Shown one piece after another: positions 35,431-45,185 of a DNA stretch of 63,870 nucleotides. Source of the stretch: Arcanobacterium haemolyticum (lineage in GTDB: Bacteria > Actinomycetota > Actinomycetes > Actinomycetales > Actinomycetaceae); the NCBI GenBank assembly GCA_021532125.1, contig JADYUX010000008.1:1-63870 (forward strand). Reading direction: 5' to 3'. Positions within the stretch are counted from its first letter, which is position 1. Every line of letters starts with the position of its first letter. The notes under the pieces were generated by a model. The model worked only from the letters and a program-made list of their open reading frames with translations. It did no database searches and had not been told where the DNA came from. A program made the translations under genes and the position numbers.

Positions 35431-37014
35431 TCAGGGAGTGCAGGTGAGGCCGTCGTCGGGAACCGTCCCTTCGAGAAGATAAGCGTCAAGTGGCTTCGTG
35501 AGGCAGTCATTGGCGCTTCCGTATGCCGTGTGTCCGTCGCCTTCCCACGTAACAAGGACGGAGTTTTCCAGGCCCTCATGCATTGCCTCCGCCCATGCGT
35601 ACGGCGTTGCCGGGTCGTATGTCGTTCCGACGACGACGATCGGCGCCGAGCCCTTCGCAAGGTAGGTTCCGGGAACCTTTTCCGGCTTATAGTGCCACGC
35701 CGAGCAAATATCTGGCCCTGCGGTCATGATCGTGCCAAATACAGGAGCATTCTGGGCCAGATTCTCATTCGCTTGTGCAAGTTCATCGGCACTTGCCGCA
35801 GGGTAATCCGCACAGTTAATTGCCCAATTCGCTTCTGAGGAGTTCGAGGCAAACGAGCCATCCTCGTTGCGTTCGGACACCATATCGGCAAATTTCAGCA
35901 ACATCGTGCCGCGGTTATTCTCAAAAAGTTCCGTGAACGCCTGCGTGAGCATTGACCACGTGGAAGCATTGTAGAGCGGCATGATAATTCCACTGAACAT
36001 CAACGATTGTGTGAGGGGGCGCGAGGTTCCTGTTGGATATGGGCTCGTGAGAGCGGTATCAAGCGCCTCACGAATCTTCGCTAATCCATCATCAACCGTG
36101 CCAGTGAAAGGGCAGGCCGTCGATTCCATGCAATCTTCCATGTAGCGGCGCAAAGCCGTTTCAAACCCGAGAGTCTGATCCACACTCATGCGTGCCGATC
36201 CGATCGAAGTGTCCACAGCGCCGTCCAAGATCATGCGCCCCACGTTCGCCGGGAACAGGTCGGCATATTGCCCTCCGAGCGACGTGCCGTAGGAAAAACC
36301 TGCGTAGTAGAGCTTGGGATCTCCGACGAGATGACGCATCACATCGAGATCGCGTGCAACGGATACCGTTCCGACGAATGGCAGGAGCTCACCCGATTTT
36401 TCAGCGCAGCCATCCGCAATCGTCTGTTGATCGGCCTGCGCCTTCTCTTGCCATCCCGCTTCGGCGGGGTTGTACGAGGTGTCGAGGATTCGCCCGAGGG
36501 TCTCGTCGTCTACACAATCAACCGGCGTTGACTTCCCAACTCCCCGAGGATCAAACCCAATGATGTCGAAGTTATTGAGAATCTCGGAGCCAAAGTAGTA
36601 GTTGGCGCTCTTTGCCATATCAATACCGGAACCCCCAGGGCCGCCCGGATTGATAAAGAGAGAGCCAATAGCCTTCGTCTTCGCAGGTCGTTTAAGCAAC
36701 GAGAGTTTGATCGTGGCTCCTTCAGGATGCGTGTAGTCGAGAGGCACCTCGATCGTTGCGCACTGGAAACTGCCATTGCAGTCTTCCCACGCCACTTCTT
36801 GCGTATAGAACTTCTCAAGCCCCGCAGGAACGGCGGGAAGCTCACCTGTAATCGGCGTTCCTGTAGGCGATTGTGTGCCTGACGACGGCGAGGGAACCGG
36901 CGCGGCCGAATGTGGCTGGTCGCCGAGAAGCCCGGAACTGTCGAGAGTACAACCGGCAAGGAGAAGGGAGCTGGCCGCAAGTGTAGCGGCGAGGGCCTTG
37001 AGCTTGAGTTTCAC
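35431..37014 (-). CDS. Secreted tripeptidyl aminopeptidase-like alpha/beta hydrolase lipoprotein
   Basis: 527 residues from GTG 37014 (GGTGGA just upstream); the longer frame adds over 120 residues before the signal. Signal MKLKLKALAATLAASSLLLAG with a lipobox Cys at 22. The mature part has the TAP/SlpD pattern: FQCATIEVPLDYTHPEGATI, oxyanion loop FINPGGPGGSG, nucleophile YAGFSYGTSLGGQYA, then VVVGTTYDPATPYAWAEAM (Asp) and WEGDGHTAYG (His). Four or more Cys probably form disulfides. Such enzymes sit outside the cell and remove N-terminal tripeptides or prolyl peptides, feeding peptide importers. Confidence 0.9.
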   Translation of the reverse strand: MKLKLKALAATLAASSLLLAGCTLDSSGLLGDQPHSAAPVPSPSSGTQSPTGTPITGELPAVPAGLEKFYTQEVAWEDCNGSFQCATIEVPLDYTHPEGATIKLSLLKRPAKTKAIGSLFINPGGPGGSGIDMAKSANYYFGSEILNNFDIIGFDPRGVGKSTPVDCVDDETLGRILDTSYNPAEAGWQEKAQADQQTIADGCAEKSGELLPFVGTVSVARDLDVMRHLVGDPKLYYAGFSYGTSLGGQYADLFPANVGRMILDGAVDTSIGSARMSVDQTLGFETALRRYMEDCMESTACPFTGTVDDGLAKIREALDTALTSPYPTGTSRPLTQSLMFSGIIMPLYNASTWSMLTQAFTELFENNRGTMLLKFADMVSERNEDGSFASNSSEANWAINCADYPAASADELAQANENLAQNAPVFGTIMTAGPDICSAWHYKPEKVPGTYLAKGSAPIVVVGTTYDPATPYAWAEAMHEGLENSVLVTWEGDGHTAYGSANDCLTKPLDAYLLEGTVPDDGLTCTP

Positions 37015-37186
37015 AGTGTCCACCGTAGAGCACAATTGCTCATCATGCACGAAAGCTCCATTTGGCTGTGGATAACCGAATCCCGGTGCCTTCCTGTGGA
37101 GAACAACCGGCGTTATCCTTCGTCGCCCTCGAAAAAGCATCCGTCTGCGAGGCCGGTAGCCTTCACTGCTTTCCCCTGCGCGCCCT

Positions 37187-38413
37187 TTACCCCTGCGGAC
37201 GTAGAGCAACAAACATTGCTTCGAGCAGTAGCCTCGGGTCGACATTTCCTTGAAGGCGCCCACGCGCATCCGCGACCGCATCCATGCGCCTGATCGATTG
37301 CGCAGGCACGGAGGAGCTCGCCATTTTCTCAAGTTCGTCGGCGAAGTCTGCGTTGACGAGATCGACGCTGGCACCGAGTTGCAGCGTAAGTACATCGCGA
37401 TAGGCAGAGAGGATATTCACCATTGCGCGGTCGAGTTCGTCGCGTTTCATACGCGTTTCTCGCCGTTTCTGCATGTCGGCAAGCTCGCGGAACTGGGCGC
37501 GCATAGCTGGCGGTATACGATTCCCGTCCTCGATACCGAGATTGCGGGTGAGCTCGGCCGTTTCCGCTTCACTCACTCCTTCGTTGCGTGTAGCTACGGC
37601 TGCTTCCGCACGGGCAATAACGTCGCGGGCAGCGAAGACCGCGTCGCCGACATTCTTGATGGAAAGTGCCGCTGAGAGGGCGGCCCGGCGATCGTCAGCG
37701 GCCTGGGGATCGGTCAGAAGGCCACGAGCTGCTCCCACGTGCGATTGGGCCGCTCGTGCAGCGTTGAGTGCTTGTGCATGATCGGCACCCGTTTCACGCA
37801 TGAGGAGCTGTGCGATCTCCTCAGGATCGGGAATTGCGAGTGTGAGAATTCGGCAACGTGAGCGGATCGTCGGCATGACGTCGTCTGGCGCGGGCGTACA
37901 GAGCATCCAGATGGTAAATGGCGGTGGTTCTTCTATCGCTTTGAGCAGCACATTCGTGGTGCGTTCAAGCATACGATCGGCGTCTTCCACGATGATGATT
38001 CGCCAACGCCCCGCTCCAGGGCCAACATATGAGCTGGCGACGAGGTTCCGGGTTTGTTCGACAGTGATGGTGACTCCCTGCGTACTCACGAGTTCAACGT
38101 CGGGATGCGTGCCTGCCATGACGGTACGGCACGCATGGCATTGACCGCATCCGGGGGTTGGCCCGGTACATTCAAGTGCCGCTGCGAACATGCGCGCGGC
38201 AATGGAGCGCCCCGATCCGGGCGGGCCCGTCAAGAGCCACGCTTGGCTCATTGCCGACGAACCCGCGTCGTACCCAGCATCCGATCCTCCGACAACGGCA
38301 GCGTCACCATCGAGAGCACGGCCCGTGGCATCGTTCAGCCGCGACGCAGCAGCGGCCTTTTCGAGGATGGTACGAATCGTGGTCTGCCCGACGAGCTCGT
38401 CAAAGACACTCAT
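37187..38413 (-). CDS. holB: DNA polymerase III delta' subunit
   Basis: 408 residues from ATG 38413, which overlaps the tmk stop (ATGA); the 43-residue upstream extension is shadow sequence. AAA+ clamp-loader fold with WLLTGPPGSGRSIAARMFAAAL (the P-loop Lys is Arg, as in mycobacterial HolB; delta' need not bind ATP). The zinc module Cys residues are in CTGPTPGCGQCHACR, followed by IIIVEDADRMLERTTNVLLK and IRSRCRIL. It acts in the clamp loader with DnaX and HolA. The tmk-holB order after topA is the common actinobacterial arrangement. Confidence 0.93.
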   Translation of the reverse strand: MSVFDELVGQTTIRTILEKAAAASRLNDATGRALDGDAAVVGGSDAGYDAGSSAMSQAWLLTGPPGSGRSIAARMFAAALECTGPTPGCGQCHACRTVMAGTHPDVELVSTQGVTITVEQTRNLVASSYVGPGAGRWRIIIVEDADRMLERTTNVLLKAIEEPPPFTIWMLCTPAPDDVMPTIRSRCRILTLAIPDPEEIAQLLMRETGADHAQALNAARAAQSHVGAARGLLTDPQAADDRRAALSAALSIKNVGDAVFAARDVIARAEAAVATRNEGVSEAETAELTRNLGIEDGNRIPPAMRAQFRELADMQKRRETRMKRDELDRAMVNILSAYRDVLTLQLGASVDLVNADFADELEKMASSSVPAQSIRRMDAVADARGRLQGNVDPRLLLEAMFVALRPQG

Positions 38414-39093
38414 GAGCTCGGCACCTGGGGTATCTGGTCGCCTTGGGGGGCACGTGCATGTCGATCGAGAACCGGTGCCACAGCGGCAGCGATCTTCGCT
38501 GCTACCTCCTTCACCTCTCCATTGGCATCGATAATGCTCCACCGCTCAGGTTCGCGCGCGGCAAGTGCGAGATATTCCCGGCGCACAGCTTCGTGAAACT
38601 CTCGCCCTGCGGCCTCAATCCGGTCCTGCTCAGAGCCGACACGCGCCCTTCCAACCTCGACGGAGATATCAAGCAAAAGAGTGCAATCGGGTAGCAGACC
38701 GTCTGTTGCCCAGAGCGAAAGATCGCGCACTTCGTCCGGACCGAGCTGGCGTGCGACACCCTGGTAGGCCACCGAGGAATCTAGGTAGCGGTCGGCAAGT
38801 ACCACTGCGCCACGTTCAAGAGCAGGCCGAACGAGGGTCGCGATGTTGTGTGCCCGGTCGGCCGCGTAGAGCAACGCTTCTGCTCGCGGCGACACGTCGC
38901 CTCCGTGAAGGAGGAGCTGCCGGATCGACCGCCCCAGATCGGTACCGCCCGGTTCTCGTGTGAGCACAACATCGAATCCGTGAGCGCGTAGATCGCGGGC
39001 GAGCATATCAATCTGGGTGGTCTTCCCTGAGCCATCCCCACCTTCAAAGGTGATGAAGATGCCTGGGTACGACGAAGCCTGTGGAGTCGCCAC
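38410..39093 (-). CDS. tmk: Thymidylate kinase
   Basis: 227 residues. P-loop FEGGDGSGKTTQ at 17-28, the DRY motif in LADRYLDSSVAYQG near 100, and a lid region near RVGSEQDRIE. Phosphorylates dTMP to dTDP. GTG start shares one base with the topA stop (TAGTG), so it is translationally coupled. The last 15 residues (DRHARAPQGDQIPQV) are a non-conserved tail. Confidence 0.95.
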   Translation of the reverse strand: MATPQASSYPGIFITFEGGDGSGKTTQIDMLARDLRAHGFDVVLTREPGGTDLGRSIRQLLLHGGDVSPRAEALLYAADRAHNIATLVRPALERGAVVLADRYLDSSVAYQGVARQLGPDEVRDLSLWATDGLLPDCTLLLDISVEVGRARVGSEQDRIEAAGREFHEAVRREYLALAAREPERWSIIDANGEVKEVAAKIAAAVAPVLDRHARAPQGDQIPQVPSS

Positions 39094-41840
39094 TACTCGC
39101 CTGCCTTCTTTGTGGCAGGCTTCTTGGCCGGTGTTTTCTTTGCGGTGCTCGACTTCGTGGCCTTCGTCGTTGTCGTTTTCTTCGCTGTCGTCTTTTTGGC
39201 GGTGCTCTTGCGCGCTGGCGCCTTCTTCTTTGGTGCCGCGGCACGACGATCTGCGAGCAGCTCGTAGGCGCGCTCGTTTGTGATCGTATTCGGGTCGTCT
39301 CCGCGGCGAAGGGAAGCGTTCGTCGTGCCGTCCGTGACGTACGGGCCGAAGCGGCCGTCCTTGAGAAGCACTGGCTTCTCGGTCACGGGATCGACTCCTA
39401 GTTCTTTGAGGGGTGGCTTGGCTGTCGCGCCACGCCGACGTTTTGGCTGTGCAAGTAGCGCCTCAGCTTCTTCCTGGGTGATGGAGAAGATCTGTTCCTC
39501 GTTATCGAGGGATCGCGATTCCTTCCCCTTGGTGATGTAGGGGCCGTAGCGTCCGTTTTGCGCGAGGATATCTTCGCCATCAACTGTGGCGACGACGCGG
39601 GGAAGTGAAAGCAATGTGAGTGCTTCGTCGAGAGTGACTGTCTCCAGGCTCATCGTCTGGAAAAGTGATGCCGTACGTGGCTTCGGCGCACGCTTCGAGA
39701 CCTTGCCGGTCGGAGTGAGTGCCACTTCGCCCTCGGGGATGATTTCAGTGATGTAGGGGCCAAAGCGTCCTGCTTTAGCGACAATCATGTGATTCGTCGC
39801 CGGGTCGATTCCGAGCTCGCGCCCGTCCTGCTTTGCAGCATCAAGAATTTCGCGTGCCTTCTCGACAGTGAGTTCGTCGGGAGCGACGTCCTCCGGCACC
39901 GAAGCATGACGCTTTTCTGTGCCATCTTCAGCAAGTTCCTGCAGGTAAGGGCCATAACGCCCAACGCGGAGCGCGAAGCCCTCACCCAGATCAGTGGTAT
40001 TGACGGCTCGGGCATCGATATCGCCGAGGCTTTCGACCTGGCCTTCAAGGCCTTTGTTCTCCCCATCGCCACGCCAGAAGCTTTCGAGGTAGCGTACGCG
40101 ATCCTCGTCGCCAGCAGCGATTTTGTCGAGTTCGCCTTCCATCTGAGCCGTGAAATCGTAGTCGACGAGCTTTGGGAGGTTATCCTCGAGGAGCTTGACC
40201 ACAGAAAATGCGGTCCATGTTGGCACGAGTGCCTGGCCGCGGTGGTCAACATATCCACGATCTGAAATTGTTGAAATTGTGGCGGCGTAGGTGGATGGTC
40301 GGCCAATTCCGAGTTCTTCCATCTTTCGCACAAGTGAGGCTTCTGTGTAGCGCGGCGGCGGCTGAGTTTCGTGGCCGTCGGGCTCAGCGCTGCGCGTCAC
40401 GAGGCCGTCGTTTTCTGCAAGTTCTGGCAATCGCGCCTCAGATTGCTTGTCGCCGTAGCGCTTCGCGTCGGTTGATTCTTGATAGGCGGCCATGAAACCA
40501 GGGAATGTGATCACGGTGCCAGATGCAGCAAATTCGGCTGCCTTCGCGTCTACCGTTTGTGCGGCTGCAACATTGGCAGTGATACGCACTGATGCTGTTT
40601 GTCCCAGCGCATCTTCCATCTGGGAAGCAACAGTGCGTTTCCAGATCAACTCGTACAGGCTGAACTGGGCGCCCGAGAGTTTGCCGCGCACCTGGTCTGG
40701 TGTACGGAAATGATCACCGGCTGGGCGAATTGCCTCGTGGGCTTCCTGCGCGCCCTTCGACTTCGTCGCGTAAAAACGCGGGCGTGCCGGCACGTAGTTG
40801 GCACCATACATTTCGCGAATCTGTGCACGAGCAGCGCTGAGGGCCTGCTCGGAGAGGTTCGTCGAATCTGTACGCATGTATGTGATGTAGCCGTTTTCGT
40901 AGAGCGACTGCGCCGTGCGCATCGTGTCACGAGCACTCATCCGTAGTTTTCGCGACGCTTCCTGCTGGAGCGTCGAGGTTGTGAAGGGAGGTGCGGGGCG
41001 GCGCTTGTACGGCTTAGTCTCGACGCTTGTCACCGTCGCATGTGCCGTCTGCACAGCCTCAGCGAGGGCACGAGCCGTCGCTTCGTCGAGAGAGCGCACA
41101 CCTTCTTTGGCGGATTTTGGCTTGAGTTCGCCAGTATCTGTGAAGTCTTTTCCTGTTGCCACCCGTGCTGAATCTAGTGCGACGAGCTTTGCCTCAAAAG
41201 CTTCGCCGCCTTTGTCGAACACTGCTTCAACGTCCCAGTAAGACGCAGCAACGAATGCCATACGTTCGCGTTCGCGATCCACGACGAGGCGGGTTGCCAC
41301 AGACTGCACACGTCCCGCCGAAAGCCCTGGGGCAATCTTGCGCCATAGGAGTGGCGATACCTCGTAGCCGACGAGGCGATCGAGGATTCGTCGTGATTCT
41401 TGGGCGTCGACGAGTTTGAGGTCAAGTTCGCGTGGCTGGTGTAGCGCACGCTCAATTGCCTCGGGCGTGATTTCGTGGAACACCATGCGCTTGACGGGAA
41501 CTTTTGGTTTGAGAACCTCGTAGAGGTGCCACGCGATTGCCTCTCCTTCGCGGTCCTCATCAGTTGCGAGGAGAAGTTCGTCGGCGCTCTTGAGGAGCTT
41601 CTTAAGCTCGGCGACCTTCTTTTTCTTGTCTGGCGCGACGACATAGTAGGGCTCGAACCCGTTGTCGACATCGACCGCGAATTTGCCGAATGGTCCCTTT
41701 TTCATGTCAGCGGGCAACTCGGATGGCTGCGGGAGATCACGGATGTGGCCGATTGACGCTTCTACTGCGTAATCCGATCCGAGGTATCCGCTGATCGTCC
41801 GCCCTTTTGCGGGGGACTCGACGATAACGAGCTTGGTCAC
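39093..41840 (-). CDS. topA: DNA topoisomerase I
   Basis: 915 residues. The TOPRIM start KLVIVESPAKGRTISGYLG and LLLATDEDREGEAIAWHL are present. The active-site Tyr lies in NGYITYMRTDSTNLS, and PSTYAATI is in domain IV. The C-terminal half carries repeated topoisomerase C-terminal units (GRYGPY/GRFGPY at five places) in place of zinc fingers, then a lysine-rich tail (KKTTAKKTTTTKATK), the usual actinobacterial form. GTG start with AAGGGAG upstream. Relaxes negative supercoils; first gene of topA-tmk-holB. Confidence 0.97.
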   Translation of the reverse strand: MTKLVIVESPAKGRTISGYLGSDYAVEASIGHIRDLPQPSELPADMKKGPFGKFAVDVDNGFEPYYVVAPDKKKKVAELKKLLKSADELLLATDEDREGEAIAWHLYEVLKPKVPVKRMVFHEITPEAIERALHQPRELDLKLVDAQESRRILDRLVGYEVSPLLWRKIAPGLSAGRVQSVATRLVVDRERERMAFVAASYWDVEAVFDKGGEAFEAKLVALDSARVATGKDFTDTGELKPKSAKEGVRSLDEATARALAEAVQTAHATVTSVETKPYKRRPAPPFTTSTLQQEASRKLRMSARDTMRTAQSLYENGYITYMRTDSTNLSEQALSAARAQIREMYGANYVPARPRFYATKSKGAQEAHEAIRPAGDHFRTPDQVRGKLSGAQFSLYELIWKRTVASQMEDALGQTASVRITANVAAAQTVDAKAAEFAASGTVITFPGFMAAYQESTDAKRYGDKQSEARLPELAENDGLVTRSAEPDGHETQPPPRYTEASLVRKMEELGIGRPSTYAATISTISDRGYVDHRGQALVPTWTAFSVVKLLEDNLPKLVDYDFTAQMEGELDKIAAGDEDRVRYLESFWRGDGENKGLEGQVESLGDIDARAVNTTDLGEGFALRVGRYGPYLQELAEDGTEKRHASVPEDVAPDELTVEKAREILDAAKQDGRELGIDPATNHMIVAKAGRFGPYITEIIPEGEVALTPTGKVSKRAPKPRTASLFQTMSLETVTLDEALTLLSLPRVVATVDGEDILAQNGRYGPYITKGKESRSLDNEEQIFSITQEEAEALLAQPKRRRGATAKPPLKELGVDPVTEKPVLLKDGRFGPYVTDGTTNASLRRGDDPNTITNERAYELLADRRAAAPKKKAPARKSTAKKTTAKKTTTTKATKSSTAKKTPAKKPATKKAGE

Positions 41841-42081
41841 TGTACTCCCTTGAGGCTAGGAGGGCGTACGCCGGCAGTCTGTCGACGTGGGTTTCGATTG
41901 CCATTCTTACACCAGTTACCGCCCAAGTATCTACCGGGTGTTTCTCATACTGGCGTTCTTGATACTAGGTTTTTTGGGGAACGACGAGGGGTGTTGTGGC
42001 GTTCGACGAGATATAACGTCGCGATCCGTGTGGGTGCTGTTGCCTCGTCTTCGTCCTGGCTACGGCGTCTATTTTGTGGTG

Positions 42082-42117
42082 GGGCGGCGGCGCTGTGTCT
42101 AGTCAACGCCACCGCCC
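42082..42117 (-). terminator. Terminator after nrdG
   Basis: GGGCGGCGGCG (42082-42092) pairs with CGCCACCGCCC (42107-42117) with one mismatch. It lies 16 nt beyond the nrdG stop on the minus strand. Confidence 0.6.
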
Positions 42118-42133
42118 TTATGCGGCGATCCTG

Positions 42134-42958
42134 CTATCGGACAATGAGGCTAGAGAATCCGGCCGTCTGTGCTTCGTCGACCATCTCTTGCCAGCGACGT
42201 CGCCATGATTCCATGTCCCAACGCTTGGCCATAGCTTGGAATATGTCATCTGTTCCTTGTGCTCGCGCTTCCTGGAGGGCCAGGTGATCGACTCCGCGCT
42301 CTCGGAGGGCAGCGACCAGCTCGGTGAACGTGCGTTCTGCTGGGCATCCAGGGAACATGGTTACACGCACCTCATACGAGAAGGATGCGGCTCCTTCTGA
42401 TGACCCACGATCAGGTGGGGTTTCCACTGTTGGGGCGTCTTGTCCTCGCGTGCGGTACTCGACGAGGACGAGATCGAGGCTCTCCCAGCCCTTGGCTCCA
42501 GCATCAAAGCCAGACGCTGCTTTGTAATCAGCGGGAAGTGCTTTGATGTCAAGGCCGACCCAATCGATCATCGGTAAGGCTTCTGCGAGGCGGCGCGGGT
42601 ATGCGCCGGCGGTGTGAAGGCCTACCGCTAGCCCGCGAGATCGAACATCTCGAATGGCTGGAACCAGGGCTGCTTGACGGAGTGCTTCACCCCCGGTGAA
42701 AACAACTCCATCAAGCAGGCCTCGGCGCCTTTCGAGCAGTTCCACAACGTCATCCCAGCCGACGATCCCCGGCGTCCGGGTGTCGAGGATCGCCGCGTTC
42801 TGACAATACGGGCAGCGCCACGGGCATCCCTGAAGGAAAACCGTCGTGACGAGGTTATCCGGCCAGTCAACTGTCGAGAGCGGAACAAATCCCGCGATGG
42901 CGAGATCGTCGAGGCTCGTTGCAATGGGCGGATGAACACGCGAGCGGCTCTCAGGCAT
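42134..42958 (-). CDS. nrdG: Anaerobic ribonucleotide reductase activating protein (radical SAM)
   Basis: 274 residues. The radical-SAM cluster motif is C45-PWR-C49-PY-C52 in LQGCPWRCPYC, followed by GVVFTGGEAL. It generates the glycyl radical on NrdD using a 4Fe-4S cluster and SAM. It is longer than E. coli NrdG (154 aa) and of the type with a C-terminal extension (VTMFPGCPAERTFTELVAALRERG). Overlaps nrdD by 8 bp and is translated with it. Confidence 0.93.
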   Translation of the reverse strand: MPESRSRVHPPIATSLDDLAIAGFVPLSTVDWPDNLVTTVFLQGCPWRCPYCQNAAILDTRTPGIVGWDDVVELLERRRGLLDGVVFTGGEALRQAALVPAIRDVRSRGLAVGLHTAGAYPRRLAEALPMIDWVGLDIKALPADYKAASGFDAGAKGWESLDLVLVEYRTRGQDAPTVETPPDRGSSEGAASFSYEVRVTMFPGCPAERTFTELVAALRERGVDHLALQEARAQGTDDIFQAMAKRWDMESWRRRWQEMVDEAQTAGFSSLIVR

Positions 42959-44828
42959 GTGAATCGGCGTAGGAATCTACGAGGTCTCCGGCGCATGTAG
43001 CTTTCGTTCCCAGCGCGTTCTCCTTGAAGGTGACGCGCTCGTGGTACTCGCCCTTCTTGCCGATGTTGAAACTCTGGACGGGGCGGAAATACCCCATCAC
43101 TCGGGTCCACACTTCACACACCTGCGGTTCGGCATTCGGATCAGTTTGTGCACACAGCTCACAGGTGAGGTGTTCTCCAGCAAGGTATCCGTGCACCGGG
43201 CAGATAGAGAACGTTGGTGTGATCGTGATGTAGGGAAGGTGGAAGTTTGTCAGTGCTCGCCGCACGAGCTTCTTGCATGCCTGTGCGCTGCTCATCCGTT
43301 CATTCATGTAGAGGTGGAGAACTGTTCCACCCGTGTACATCGACTGGAGATCCGCTTGGTTTTCGAGTGCCTCGAATGCGTCTTCTGTAAATCCGACCGG
43401 GAGCTGGGATGAATTCGTGTAGTACGGTTCGGCATCGGTTCCAGCTTGGAGAATGTCCGGGAAACGCTTGCGATCTTCCTTCGCGAAGCGATAGGTGGTT
43501 CCTTCTGCCGGAGTGGCTTCGAGGTTGTAGAGATTCCCCGTGCGTTCCTGAGCGACGACGAGGCGCGCACGAACATGGTCAAGCACGCGTAGAGCAAAGG
43601 CATGTCCATATTCGTCGGTGATGTCGTGTTCGTCGTTCGTGAAGTTTCGGATCATCTCGTTGATTCCGTTCACGCCAATCGTCGAGAAGTGGTTATTGAG
43701 ATGCCCGAGGTAGCGTCGCGAATACGGGTAGAGGCCGGCCTCCATGAGTTCTTGCACTTTGACGCGCTTCTTTTCCAGCGTCGATTCGGCCAAGTCAATA
43801 AGGTGGTCGAGCCGAGCCAACAGCGCTGCTTCGTCGTTCTTACACAGGTATCCAAGGCGCGCCATATTGATTGTTACCACGCCGATTGAACCGGTGAGCT
43901 CAGCCGAACCGAAGAGTCCATTACCGCGCTTGAGAAGTTCGCGTAGGTCGAGTTGAAGACGGCAGCACATCGAGCGGATCATGCCCGGATCTAGTTCCGA
44001 ATTAATGAAATTCTGGAAGTAGGGCAGGCCGTATTTGGCCGTCATCGCGAAAAGGAGATCGGCGTTCGGAGAATCCCAATCGAAATCCTTCGTCATGTTG
44101 TATGTAGGGATAGGGAATGTGAAAACTCGCCCGTCCGCGTCGCCCTTCATCATGACTTCCATGTACGCCCGGTTAATCATGTCCATCTCGGCCTGGAGCT
44201 CGCCGTACGTAAAGTCGCATACTTCTTCCCCAATGTAGGGATAGTTGTCGGCGATATCAGCCGGGCATGTCCAGTCGAATGTGAGGTTTGTGAACGGGCA
44301 TTGGCTTCCCCATCGCGAGGGAACATTGAGGTTGTAGATAAGTTCCTCGATGTTCTGAAGCACCTCGTCGTAGCTCATGTTGTCGAGCCGTACGAACGGG
44401 GCCATATATGTGTCGAACGAGCTGAAGGCTTGGGCGCCTGCCCATTCGTTCTGCAGGGTGCCGAGGAAATTGACGATCTGACCGCAGGCCGACGAGAAAT
44501 GCTTAGGCGGGGCTGAGGCGATGGCTCCCGTCACGCCGTTAAATCCTTCTTCGAGAAGGCGACGAAGCGACCAGCCTGCGCAGTAGCCCGAGAGCATATC
44601 CAGGTCGTGAATGTGGTAATCGCCTTCACGATGTGCCGCTCCTTCTTCTGGCGAGTACACCTCGGACAGCCAGTAGTTCGCGATCATCTTCCCTGACGTG
44701 TTGAGGATAAGGCCACCAAGCGAGTACCCCTGGTTGGCATTCGCATTAACGCGCCAATCGGAGCGGTCAAGGTACTCCGCAACTGTGCCGATTGCGTCGA
44801 CATCAACGCGGGAAGTCTGTAGTGCCAT
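42951..44828 (-). CDS. nrdD: Anaerobic ribonucleoside-triphosphate reductase (class III)
   Basis: 625 residues from ATG 44828 (AAAGGG upstream); the longer frame enters the control region. It makes dNTPs from NTPs without oxygen using a glycyl radical. Visible hallmarks are EGDYHIHDLDMLSGYCAGWSL near the N terminus, NLNVPSRWGSQCPFTN with an active-site Cys, a C-terminal zinc-binding set in CPVHGY...TCELC, and RVMGYF carrying the radical Gly. Only about 20 residues precede the catalytic domain, so the ATP-cone that gives dATP feedback in E. coli NrdD (712 aa) is absent. Preceded by two NrdR boxes. Oxygen sensitivity implies anaerobic growth. Confidence 0.96.
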   Translation of the reverse strand: MALQTSRVDVDAIGTVAEYLDRSDWRVNANANQGYSLGGLILNTSGKMIANYWLSEVYSPEEGAAHREGDYHIHDLDMLSGYCAGWSLRRLLEEGFNGVTGAIASAPPKHFSSACGQIVNFLGTLQNEWAGAQAFSSFDTYMAPFVRLDNMSYDEVLQNIEELIYNLNVPSRWGSQCPFTNLTFDWTCPADIADNYPYIGEEVCDFTYGELQAEMDMINRAYMEVMMKGDADGRVFTFPIPTYNMTKDFDWDSPNADLLFAMTAKYGLPYFQNFINSELDPGMIRSMCCRLQLDLRELLKRGNGLFGSAELTGSIGVVTINMARLGYLCKNDEAALLARLDHLIDLAESTLEKKRVKVQELMEAGLYPYSRRYLGHLNNHFSTIGVNGINEMIRNFTNDEHDITDEYGHAFALRVLDHVRARLVVAQERTGNLYNLEATPAEGTTYRFAKEDRKRFPDILQAGTDAEPYYTNSSQLPVGFTEDAFEALENQADLQSMYTGGTVLHLYMNERMSSAQACKKLVRRALTNFHLPYITITPTFSICPVHGYLAGEHLTCELCAQTDPNAEPQVCEVWTRVMGYFRPVQSFNIGKKGEYHERVTFKENALGTKATCAGDLVDSYADSHA

Positions 44829-44982
44829 GATGATCCCTTTCACGGTTGGCTGGATGTGGTCTGTCGGCTCGCGTCTGGTTTTCCGAGGTCTGATTCGCCA
44901 GAACTCCTGCAGTCGGAAACTGGGAGTGCCGGGAACACATCGTCCGCCCAGAAAAGCGTGCGAGAACCAACTTAGAGCGAAA

Positions 44983-45030
44983 CCACTAGATGTTGTGGTT
45001 GCGACGCGCTGCAAACACAAGATGTAGTGA
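44983..45030. promoter_or_regulatory. Tandem NrdR boxes upstream of nrdDG
   Basis: CCACTAGATGTTGTGG (44983-44998) and ACACAAGATGTAGTGA (45015-45030) each match the remembered 16-bp NrdR consensus (ACACWAKATATWGTGT) at about 13 positions. They start exactly 32 bp apart, about three helical turns, the spacing characteristic of NrdR sites. They lie 155-202 bp upstream of nrdD, where they would overlap its promoter. Confidence 0.8.
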
Positions 45031-45185
45031 TTCCATTTTGCTTCCACGCACTCATCCCAGGCATTCCCTTGGGCCTAAAGGCCTTTCCTACGAAACTGTC
45101 TCAATACTCACTTCTCAGGATCACCAGCCGCGCCTTGGCGTTACTCATCTCTCTGGTGCCCTGCCACACTTCAAGGCAGACTTGA

